In this document: positions 1-6,948 of the stretch, one piece after another | Layout of the letters: the number at the start of each line of letters is the position of its first letter | Numbering within the stretch: the first letter of the stretch is position 1 | Translations under genes and position numbers: made by a program | Notes under the pieces: model-generated | Databases searched by the model: none | Told to the model about the DNA's origin: nothing | What the model saw: only the letters and a program-made list of their open reading frames with translations | Assembly: GCA_903878085.1 (NCBI GenBank) | Contig: CAIRGJ010000014.1 | Span: 1 to 38,565, forward strand | From: an uncultured Hyphomicrobiales bacterium | GTDB lineage: Bacteria; Pseudomonadota; Alphaproteobacteria; Rhizobiales; Xanthobacteraceae | Length of the DNA stretch: 38,565 nucleotides | Direction of reading: 5' to 3'

Positions 1-798
1 ACGCTGGTCGGGGCCGGGCCGGGCGATCCGGAGTTGTTGACGCTGCGCGCGGTGCGCGCGCTGCAATCGGCCGACGTCATTCTGTTCGACGATCTGGTGT
101 CGCGCGACGTGCTTGATTTTGCCCGCCGCGAAGCGCGCAAGCTGCTGGTCGGCAAGACCGGCTTCGGGCCGTCGTGCAAGCAAGACGACATCAATACGCT
201 GATGGTGAGCCTGGCCAAGCAGGGCAAGCGCGTCATTCGTCTCAAGGGCGGCGATCCGTTGATCTTCGGCCGCGCCGCGGAAGAAATCGACGCCTGCAAG
301 GCGGCGGACATCACGGCCGATGTGGTGCCCGGCATTACCGCGGCGCAGGGCGCGGCGGCCAGACTCGGTATTCCGCTCACCGACCGCGACAACTCGCGGC
401 GGCTGCAATACGTCACTGGGCACGCCCGCAGCGGCAAACTGCCGGACGACATCGACTGGCGCAGCCTCGCCGATCCGACGACCACCACGGCGATCTACAT
501 GCCGGTGAAAACCCTCGAAGCGCTGGTCGCCCGTGCCACCGCCGAAGGCCTCGACCCGTCAACGCCGTCGCTGGCGATCTCGCGCGCCACGCGGCCGGAT
601 CAGCAGGTCGTCGCCGCGCCGATTAGCGAACTGCCGCAACGCATCGCGCAGTCCGATCTACCCGGTCCGGCGCTCGTGATGCTGGGCCACGCGCTGGAAC
701 GGGCGCTTATGTCCGGTCAGCCGCAAGGAACGGCGCAAGAATCTCCAGCAACGCTTGCGGGCTTTCCTCCGGCACGTAGTGCCCGCAGTTCGGGATGA
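1..798 (+). CDS. cobA: Uroporphyrinogen-III C-methyltransferase (SUMT), 5' end missing
   Basis: SUMT uses S-adenosylmethionine to methylate uroporphyrinogen III twice, giving precorrin-2 for siroheme or cobalamin. The frame is open from the first base and begins inside the N-terminal SAM-binding loop (VGAGPGDPELLTLRA); only a short N-terminus is missing. Other SUMT signatures are GGDPLIFGR and VPGITAAQGAAA, followed by TDRD. The domain appears to end near PGPALVMLGHAL. About 30 further residues, rich in Ser, Pro and Ala, run to the stop and overlap the 3' end of the opposite hydrolase gene by 92 bases. That tail is not typical of the family and may reflect loss of an earlier stop. Upstream neighbours lie outside the window, so it cannot be said whether it serves siroheme or B12 synthesis. 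Confidence 0.93.
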   Translation, partial: TLVGAGPGDPELLTLRAVRALQSADVILFDDLVSRDVLDFARREARKLLVGKTGFGPSCKQDDINTLMVSLAKQGKRVIRLKGGDPLIFGRAAEEIDACKAADITADVVPGITAAQGAAARLGIPLTDRDNSRRLQYVTGHARSGKLPDDIDWRSLADPTTTTAIYMPVKTLEALVARATAEGLDPSTPSLAISRATRPDQQVVAAPISELPQRIAQSDLPGPALVMLGHALERALMSGQPQGTAQESPATLAGFPPARSARSSG

Positions 799-1597
799 CG
801 GCGCCAGTCAATTGCGGCGCGGCGCGCTCGAAGGTGCCGCGCATTGCGCTGCCTAGTCCCGCCTCGCCGCCAATCGCCAACACTGGCATGGCTAATTGCG
901 TCGATGCGGTCGCGCGGTTTTGCGCGATTGAGTCAAAGATGGCGCGGTAATAACCGAGTCCGTTCGACCAGGCGCCGGGGCGGGCATAAAGACGGACGTA
1001 TTCATCCATCGCGGCGTCGTCGAAGGCTTTGCGCCAATCGACCGACTTGGTTTTGAACAGCCAGGTCAGGAATTAGCGCTCGCGGCCGGTAATCAGCAAT
1101 TCCGGCAGTTCGGGCAGGAAATTGAACGCGAAGTGCCAGGTCTTGTGCAGCCGTTCCGGCGTCATGGTGTAGACGTCGGCGGGCGCCATACCGGGGACCG
1201 CCGCGTCGATCGCCACCAGCCGGCGCACCCGCGCAGGATTACGCACGGCATAGGCGTAGCCGATCCAGGCGCCGATATCGTGCGTCACCAGCAGGCAGTC
1301 CTTGGCGCCGAGGTCGTCCAGCAGCGGATCGATGTGGCTGGCAATGTTGGCGGTGTCGTAGCCGCCGACCGGGGCTGAGGAATCGCCGATGCCCGGCGGG
1401 TCGAACGCCACCACGCGATAGGTCGCGGCCAGCGCCGGCATCACCTTGCGCCAGGCGTAAACCGATTGCGGCCAGCCGGGCACCAGCAGCACCAGCGGCC
1501 CTTGGCCGCCTTCGACGACCTGCAACGCGGCGCCGTGCGCGATCACGCGCCGCCGCGTGAATAGTCTCTCGAATGCGCTGTGGTCATCGTCGGTCAT
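707..1597 (-). pseudogene. Alpha/beta-fold hydrolase (epoxide hydrolase-like) interrupted by an in-frame stop
   Basis: Two minus-strand open stretches in the same frame (1597-1073 and 1072-707) together make one alpha/beta hydrolase of about 296 codons. The first carries the oxyanion region VPGWPQS and the nucleophile elbow THDIGA, with Asp107 as likely nucleophile, as in epoxide hydrolases and haloalkane dehalogenases. The second carries the late acid region and the catalytic-His segment NCGHYVPEE. They are split only by a TAA (bases 1073-1075) at codon 175, just after GRER in the cap-domain region. The reading frame is kept on both sides and all catalytic segments survive, so this is a point nonsense mutation or a sequencing error. 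The 3' end overlaps the cobA end. As written, the product would lack its catalytic His and should be inactive. Confidence 0.85.
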
Positions 1598-1699
1598 GGC
1601 TTCACTTGCTGTTTCATTTGGCGCTGCCCAGCCGGAAAACCGATGCTATACGTTTGTGACGGGCTTTGAAGACCTGAAACAAGTTCTCTAGGGGGCATT

Positions 1700-2863
1700 A
1701 TGGCGGCGGTTGAGCGCGCGGTGACGATCGAAGACTTGCGCCGGCTCGCGCTGCGGCGGTTGCCCAATTTCATCGGCCGCTACGTCGAACAAGCCGCCGG
1801 CGATGGCGGCGGCGTGGCGCGCAACATCGCCGCGTTTCGTCAGCATCAATTGATCCCGCGCGGACTTGTCAACGTGACGCCCGTCGACACGACGACCGAG
1901 CTGTTCGGCAAGAAATATTCCAGTCTGTTCGGCATCTCGGCGGTGGGAACTGGCGGCATCTATCGCCGCCACTTCGACGAGATTCTGGCGGAGGCGGCGC
2001 GCGACGCCAACCTTCCTTACATCCTGTCGGGCTCGGCCACCGCCTCGATCGAAGCCGCCGGCCGGATCGCGCCGGACCATACCTGGTTTCAGCTTTATGG
2101 CGCCAAGAGCGAAAGCCTGACCGATCACATGATCGGCCGCGCCAAAGACGCCGGCGTCAAAGTGCTGGTGCTGACCGTGGACTATCCGATCCGCCCGCGC
2201 TCCGAAGTGGTCGAGCGCACCGGCGTGGCGCTGGCGAGCGGCCCGACTTTGCGCACCTTCCCGCGGCTGTTTCTGGACGCGGTGCGGCATCCGTTGTGGA
2301 CCGCCGAGTATCTGCGCGGCGGCGGCACCCCGAAGCTGGAGAGCTGGGCGCCTTATGCGCCGCCCGGCAGCGGCCGCAAGCAGGTCGCCCGCTTTTACGT
2401 CGACAACTGGGTCAGCAATCAGACCTGGCGCGACCTCGATCGTGTCCGCAAGCTCTGGAAGGGTGCGCTGGTGGTGAAGGGCCTGGTGCATCCCGGCGAC
2501 GTGCTGCGCGCGGCGCAGGCCGGCGCCGACGCGGTGACGATCTCCAACCACGGCGGCAACAAGCTCGACTGCATGCAGGGTGCGCTGGACTCGCTGGTGA
2601 ATGTGCGAAAGGCCGCCGGCCCCAATGTGCGCCTGTTCTTCGACGGCGGCATCCGCCGCGGCTCCGATCTGATCGTGGCCAAGGCGCTGGGCGCCGATCA
2701 TTGCTTCATCGGCCGGGCGACGATTTACGGCACCGCGGCGGGCGGCCTGCAAGGCGCCAAGCGCGCCATCGACATTCTGCAAACCGATCTCGCTTATACG
2801 ATGGCGATGATCGGCTGCCGCACGGCCGCCGACATCACGCGCGAGCATGTGACGGCGAGTTAG
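1700..2863 (+). CDS. FMN-dependent alpha-hydroxy-acid oxidase/dehydrogenase family protein
   Basis: The 387-residue protein is a full-length member of the glycolate oxidase/L-lactate dehydrogenase/mandelate dehydrogenase TIM-barrel family, which oxidises 2-hydroxy acids with FMN. Visible elements are the FMN-side Lys260 in VVKGL, catalytic His284 in SNHGGNKLD, the phosphate-binding FDGGIRRGSD (314-323) and GRATIYG (339-345). The usual motif is SNHGGRQLD, in which the Arg binds the substrate carboxylate; here that residue is Asn287, so the substrate may differ from simple lactate or glycolate. The ATG follows a GGGGG ribosome site. The stop codon overlaps that of the convergent enolase-superfamily gene. 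Family assignment is firm; the substrate is unknown. Confidence 0.9.
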   Translation: MAAVERAVTIEDLRRLALRRLPNFIGRYVEQAAGDGGGVARNIAAFRQHQLIPRGLVNVTPVDTTTELFGKKYSSLFGISAVGTGGIYRRHFDEILAEAARDANLPYILSGSATASIEAAGRIAPDHTWFQLYGAKSESLTDHMIGRAKDAGVKVLVLTVDYPIRPRSEVVERTGVALASGPTLRTFPRLFLDAVRHPLWTAEYLRGGGTPKLESWAPYAPPGSGRKQVARFYVDNWVSNQTWRDLDRVRKLWKGALVVKGLVHPGDVLRAAQAGADAVTISNHGGNKLDCMQGALDSLVNVRKAAGPNVRLFFDGGIRRGSDLIVAKALGADHCFIGRATIYGTAAGGLQGAKRAIDILQTDLAYTMAMIGCRTAADITREHVTAS

Positions 2864-3951
2864 GCGACGCCGTAGGTCTTGAACAGATCGGGCGCGAATT
2901 TCAGCCCGAGGCCGGCGCCGGTCGGCACCGTCATCATGCCTTTGTCCGGCATCGGCGGGTTTTCGAACAGCCGCCAGGTCCACGGCATGTATTCCACCAC
3001 CAGCCCGTTCGGGATGGCGGCGATCAGATGAACGTGAATTTCCGGCAGCAGGTGGCTCGCCACCGGCCGGTTGAAGGCTTCGGCCATGCCGGCGATCTTC
3101 ATCCACTGCGTCACGCCGCCGGCGCGCAATAGATCGACCATGACGATATCGACCGAGTGATGCGCCAGCGTCTGGCGGTGCGGCTCGATGCCGTAGAGAT
3201 ATTCGCCGGCGCAGATCGGCGTGTGCAAGGCGCGGGCGATTTCGGCAAGGCCTTGGTAGTCGTTATGTGCGGCGGGATCTTCAAGCCAGCCGAGGTTTAG
3301 TTCCTCGACCTGGCGGCCGATGGAAATCGCCTCGTGCACGCTCCAGCGCTGGTTGATGTCGACCATCAGGTTGACGTTGGGGCCGACGGCGTCGCGAATG
3401 AGGCGAATGCGCTCGATTTCCTGCGCCGGATTGAGCCCGTCAACGGCCATTTGTGTTTTGATCTGGGTGTAGCCCTTGGCGACCAGTGCTGTGGCTGCGG
3501 CTTCGAGTCTGTCGGTCGGCGTGGTGCGCGTCAGCGCGCCGCTGGCATAGGCGGGGACACGATCGCGCAGGCCGCCGAGCAGGCGGGCGAGCGGCTGGCC
3601 GAAGGCCTTGCCGCGGATGTCCCACAACGCGATGTCGATTGCCGAGATCGCCAGCGCGGCGATGCCGCCGGGGCCGCACGACGCCGAGGCGGCGCGAAGC
3701 TTGGCGGTGACCTGCTCGGTGCGCAGCGGGTCGTCGCCGACGATCAATTCGCCGAATTCCTCCAGCGCGGTTTTCAGCGTCCGCACGATCTTGCCGCCGA
3801 AGGTGGTGACGCCGATGCCCTCGATGCCGTCGTCGGTCATGATCTGCACGGTGAGAAATTCGCGCAGCATGCCGGGCATCGGTGGCGCGCCGACCAGCGG
3901 CTCTTCCAGCGGCAGGCGGACGAGATTGATCGTGACGTGTTGAATTTTCAT
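2860..3951 (-). CDS. Mandelate racemase/muconate lactonizing enzyme family protein (second gene of pair)
   Basis: A 363-residue enolase-superfamily enzyme. Such enzymes abstract the alpha proton of a carboxylate bound to Mg2+ and act as sugar-acid dehydratases, racemases or cycloisomerases. The N-terminal capping domain spans about 1-120. In the barrel the metal ligands are Asp198 (MVDIN), Glu224 (WLEDP) and Glu250 (CAGEY). Likely catalytic bases are Lys165 on the second strand and the His300-Asp273 pair (ASHLLPE; VDLLRAGG). The second strand reads Lys-Thr-Gln where mandelate racemase-like enzymes have Lys-x-Lys. It lies 21 bases after the next gene, probably in one operon. A sugar-acid or other hydroxy-acid dehydratase is the best guess; the substrate cannot be read from sequence. 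Confidence 0.88.
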   Translation of the reverse strand: MKIQHVTINLVRLPLEEPLVGAPPMPGMLREFLTVQIMTDDGIEGIGVTTFGGKIVRTLKTALEEFGELIVGDDPLRTEQVTAKLRAASASCGPGGIAALAISAIDIALWDIRGKAFGQPLARLLGGLRDRVPAYASGALTRTTPTDRLEAAATALVAKGYTQIKTQMAVDGLNPAQEIERIRLIRDAVGPNVNLMVDINQRWSVHEAISIGRQVEELNLGWLEDPAAHNDYQGLAEIARALHTPICAGEYLYGIEPHRQTLAHHSVDIVMVDLLRAGGVTQWMKIAGMAEAFNRPVASHLLPEIHVHLIAAIPNGLVVEYMPWTWRLFENPPMPDKGMMTVPTGAGLGLKFAPDLFKTYGVA

Positions 3952-3972
3952 GGTGGCTCCGGCGCGATGCGT

Positions 3973-5070
3973 TCAATCGACTTTGAGTTTGTCCAGCAGC
4001 GCCAAGTCCGGCTCGATGCCGAGCCCGGGCCCTTGTGGCAGCGTGAGCGCGCCGCCCTTCGGCTCGTACCAGTCGCCGAACGGGCTTTCGCTGAGGTCGC
4101 AATACAGTCGTTCGACCATCGGCGCGCGCGACAGCGCGGCGCTCAGATGCACGGTGGCGATCAGGCCGGGTCCGAAATAAGCGGAATGCGGCGCGACCGC
4201 GACGCTGGCCTGGCTGGCGAGGGCGTAAATGTCGCGCATCACGGAAATGCCGCCGATTTTCGAAACGCTGGGTTGGATGTAATCGACGGCGCGGGTCTCG
4301 ATCAGCCGGGCGAAGTCGGTCGGCGACAGCACGTTCTCGCCGATGGCGACCGGCACGCCGGAGGCGCTGATCTGCGACGCGGCGCGGAAATCCTCCGGCG
4401 GCCAGACCGGCTCTTCGACCCATTTCAGATCGAGTTCGCGCATCGGCGCGGTCGCCGCCAAGGCTTCCTGCAAATTCCACGGCGCGTTGACGTCGACCAT
4501 CAGCGACGCGCCGCTCGTCCGGCGCAACAGCTTCGCGGCGGCGGTGACTTCGCTCAATCCGGTCTCATGCACTTTCAATTCGCGATAACCGCGGCCGAGC
4601 GCATCTTCCGTGGTGCGCGTCACCACCGCGGTGTCGTTGTATTTGAGCAGGCTGGCATAGGCCGGGACTGTCGTGCTCGCCGCGCCGCCGAGCAGTTTAT
4701 AGATCGGCAGGTTGGCAACTTTGCCGAGAATGTCCCACAGTGCGATGTCGAGCCCCGACAGCGCGTACATCACCGGGCCGGCGCGGCCGACGCCGTAAGT
4801 GTGGCGATACAGCTTTCCCATGAGATGGGAAATATCGGTCGGGTCGGCGCCGATGCAGACCGGCGCGATCAGTGTCTCGACAAAGCTTCTGATGCCGGCC
4901 CACACCCGGTGCGGAAAAGCCTCGCCCCAGCCGACGATGCCGGCGTCGGTTTCGACCTTGATCAGTAGCGTCTCGAAGCCGGCGCGGGCTTCGCCGGCGA
5001 ATTTCGGCTGCGGACCTTTGAGGATGAGCTGCTGGCGGTAGACAACGCTCGATACGCGCGTGATTTTCAT
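3973..5070 (-). CDS. Mandelate racemase/muconate lactonizing enzyme family protein (first gene of pair)
   Basis: A 365-residue enolase-superfamily protein, only distantly similar to its operon partner. Metal ligands appear to be Asp193 (MVDVN), Glu219 (WVEEP) and Glu245 (IGEN). The second-strand motif is Lys166-Val-His168 and the seventh-strand base is His295 (APHSAY). The Asp that normally pairs with that His (QPDVS in relatives) is Ser268 (QPSVS), so the His/Asp dyad may be modified. It is the first gene of the minus-strand pair and is divergent from the binding-protein gene at 5212, with 141 bases between them. Racemase, epimerase or dehydratase activity on an acid substrate is possible; no specific reaction can be assigned. 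Confidence 0.88.
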   Translation of the reverse strand: MKITRVSSVVYRQQLILKGPQPKFAGEARAGFETLLIKVETDAGIVGWGEAFPHRVWAGIRSFVETLIAPVCIGADPTDISHLMGKLYRHTYGVGRAGPVMYALSGLDIALWDILGKVANLPIYKLLGGAASTTVPAYASLLKYNDTAVVTRTTEDALGRGYRELKVHETGLSEVTAAAKLLRRTSGASLMVDVNAPWNLQEALAATAPMRELDLKWVEEPVWPPEDFRAASQISASGVPVAIGENVLSPTDFARLIETRAVDYIQPSVSKIGGISVMRDIYALASQASVAVAPHSAYFGPGLIATVHLSAALSRAPMVERLYCDLSESPFGDWYEPKGGALTLPQGPGLGIEPDLALLDKLKVD

Positions 5071-5211
5071 TGCAAAACTGAACCCAGTCCGAACGTTGCG
5101 CAGAATGTCGCCCGGATCATTGTTGGCGCGCTTAATTCAGCCTATCATGACCGCAGGCGGGCGTCATAGCCGCCAACAAAGCCCGGCAAAGGGCGAATGG
5201 GGAGACGCACG

Positions 5212-6237
5212 ATGTCACACAAAATGAACCGGCGAATTGCAATTGCGGCGGTGGCGGCGGGCATCGGCCTGCTGGCGCCTTCGATGGCCGGCGCGCAGAC
5301 GCCGCTCACGGTCAAATTCGTGCAGCAGCGCGGCCTGCTGTATATCCCCGTCGATATGATGGTCAGCGGCGGCATCCTGCAAAAGGAAGCGACCAAACTC
5401 GGGCTCGGCAAAGTCGACGCCACCGTGACGACGCTGAGCGGTCCCGGGCCTGTCACCGACGCGCTGTTGTCGGGCGCAGCCGACTACGGCACCGCGGCGT
5501 TGCCGTCTTTGCTGACCCTGTGGGACAAGACCCACGGCACCGCCAACGAGGTCAAGGCGGTCGGCACCGTGTCGAACGGCGCCATGGTGCTCTACACCAT
5601 CAACCCCAACGTCAAGACCATCGCCGATTTCACCGAGAAGGATCGCATCGCCGTGCCGTCGGTGCGCATTTCGTTCAACGCCATGATGCTGGAAATGGCG
5701 GCGGAGAAGCAGTGGGGCGACCCCCACAAACTCGACCATCTGACGGTCGGGCTAGGCCATCCGGACGCAGTCGCGGCGCTGTCTGCCGGCTACGGCACCG
5801 CCACGGTCACCGCACATATCGCGGTGCAGCCGTTCACCGACCGCGGGCTTAAACTTCCGGGTGCGCACGTGATCGCCGACAGCCGCGAGGTGTTCGGCGG
5901 GCCGCTGACGCAAATTACGCTGCTCGCGACCAAGCAGACCAAAGACAAGAACCCGCTGTTGTTCAAAGCGGTCGCCAATGCGCTGGAAGAATCGATCAAG
6001 GTCGCTAATGCCGACAAGCGCGCCGCCGCCGTGCTCTGGAAAGAGGCCAACAAGGCGAGCGAAAGTGTCGACGAACTAGTCAAGTTGCTCAGCGATCCGG
6101 GCTTCGAGTTCACGGCTGAGCCGCACCGCATCGCCTTTTTTGCGGCGTTCCTCAACCGAATCGGCAATATGAAGTCGAAAGTCGGCGACTGGAAGGAGCT
6201 GTTCTGGGAAACGGCGCACCACCAGAAGGGCGACTGA
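5212..6237 (+). CDS. NitT/TauT-type ABC transporter substrate-binding protein (orphan)
   Basis: A 341-residue periplasmic binding protein of the nitrate/sulfonate/taurine (SsuA/TauA/NMT1-like) type. It has a positively charged start and hydrophobic segment, with likely signal cleavage after AGA at about residue 28. The ATG at 5212 is chosen because GGGGAG sits 7 bases upstream; the earlier in-frame ATG at 5197 overlaps that ribosome site. The mature part opens LTVKFVQQRGLLYIP and contains the ligand-domain segments GAADYGTAALPSLL and KDRIAVPSVRISFN. No permease or ATPase gene is adjacent, and a terminator-like hairpin follows. It may use the NitT/TauT permease and ATPase at 15894-17473. The ligand could be a sulfonate or aromatic acid; this is not resolved. 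Confidence 0.87.
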   Translation: MSHKMNRRIAIAAVAAGIGLLAPSMAGAQTPLTVKFVQQRGLLYIPVDMMVSGGILQKEATKLGLGKVDATVTTLSGPGPVTDALLSGAADYGTAALPSLLTLWDKTHGTANEVKAVGTVSNGAMVLYTINPNVKTIADFTEKDRIAVPSVRISFNAMMLEMAAEKQWGDPHKLDHLTVGLGHPDAVAALSAGYGTATVTAHIAVQPFTDRGLKLPGAHVIADSREVFGGPLTQITLLATKQTKDKNPLLFKAVANALEESIKVANADKRAAAVLWKEANKASESVDELVKLLSDPGFEFTAEPHRIAFFAAFLNRIGNMKSKVGDWKELFWETAHHQKGD

Positions 6238-6268
6238 GTTTCTTGCTGATTTCGTTTATTGATGCCTC

Positions 6269-6312
6269 ATCAAGCCGGCGCGGTTCCATCAGTGGGCAGC
6301 GCCGGCTTTGAT
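6269..6312 (+). terminator. Terminator-like hairpin after the orphan binding-protein gene
   Basis: Starting 31 bases after the stop at 6237, bases 6272-6281 (AAGCCGGCGC) pair perfectly with 6299-6308 (GCGCCGGCTT). The stem extends through ATC/GAT with one bulged T. The loop is 17 bases. Only a weak T-rich stretch follows (GTTTATG). It probably separates transcription of the binding protein from the Mo hydroxylase block. The rest of 6313-6483 is relatively AT-rich and would have to hold the promoter of the next operon; no convincing -35/-10 pair was found. Confidence 0.55.
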
Positions 6313-6483
6313 GTTTATGCCGCATTGCGAAGATCGAATTGTGCGCTGCGAAAAATTGTCGATGGCAATGGAATATCTTTTTAGAACGATTGTTGATTGA
6401 GCACAGTCCGATTACGCTCTTGATATCGGTTTTCATCTGCCTGTCCGGCAGTAGAAGAAAATAAGTCCCGAGGGGGAAACAAA

Positions 6484-6933
6484 ATGATCAATCTCACCAT
6501 CAACGGCAAATCTCATAGCGTCGACGTCGAGCCGGATACACCGCTGCTCTGGGTGATCCGTGACACCATCGGCATGACCGGCACCAAATACGGCTGCGGC
6601 ATCGCGCAATGCGGCGCCTGCACGGTGCACATCGACGGCCAGGCGGTACGCTCCTGCGGCATGACCGTCAGCGACGCGGCCGGCAAGAAGATCACCACCA
6701 TCGAGGGTCTCGCCGACAACGGCGTACTCACCAAGGTGCAGAAGGCCTGGGTCGAACTCGACGTGCCGCAATGCGGCTACTGCCAGAGCGGCATGATCAT
6801 GGCCGTGTCGGCGCTCCTCAAGGAAAAGCCGAAGCCGACCGACGCCGACATCAACGAAGCGATCACCAATATTTGCCGGTGCGGCAGCTTCCAACAAGTG
6901 CGCGCGGCGATCCACGCCGCCGCCAACGCTTAA
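6484..6933 (+). CDS. iorA: [2Fe-2S] small subunit of a molybdenum hydroxylase (IorA/CoxS type)
   Basis: A 149-residue iron-sulfur subunit of a xanthine-oxidase-family molybdenum hydroxylase. The N-terminal plant-type ferredoxin domain has cysteines 38, 43, 46 and 58 ([17 protein letters not shown]). The C-terminal four-helix domain has cysteines 97, 100, 131 and 133 ([13 protein letters not shown]). All eight ligands for two [2Fe-2S] clusters are present and the length is normal. It passes electrons from the Mo site of the large subunit 15 bases downstream. GAGGGGG sits just before the ATG. The two-subunit arrangement without an FAD subunit matches isoquinoline 1-oxidoreductase and related periplasmic aldehyde or heterocycle hydroxylases. 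It has no signal of its own and would be exported with the Tat-tagged partner. Confidence 0.92.
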   Translation: MINLTINGKSHSVDVEPDTPLLWVIRDTIGMTGTKYGCGIAQCGACTVHIDGQAVRSCGMTVSDAAGKKITTIEGLADNGVLTKVQKAWVELDVPQCGYCQSGMIMAVSALLKEKPKPTDADINEAITNICRCGSFQQVRAAIHAAANA

Positions 6934-6948
6934 AGGGAGAACGGCACC

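Noticed and set aside
707-1009. A separate 100-residue protein on the minus strand
   Set aside because: It continues the frame of the interrupted hydrolase and contains that enzyme's C-terminal motifs, so it is the second half of one gene rather than an independent one.
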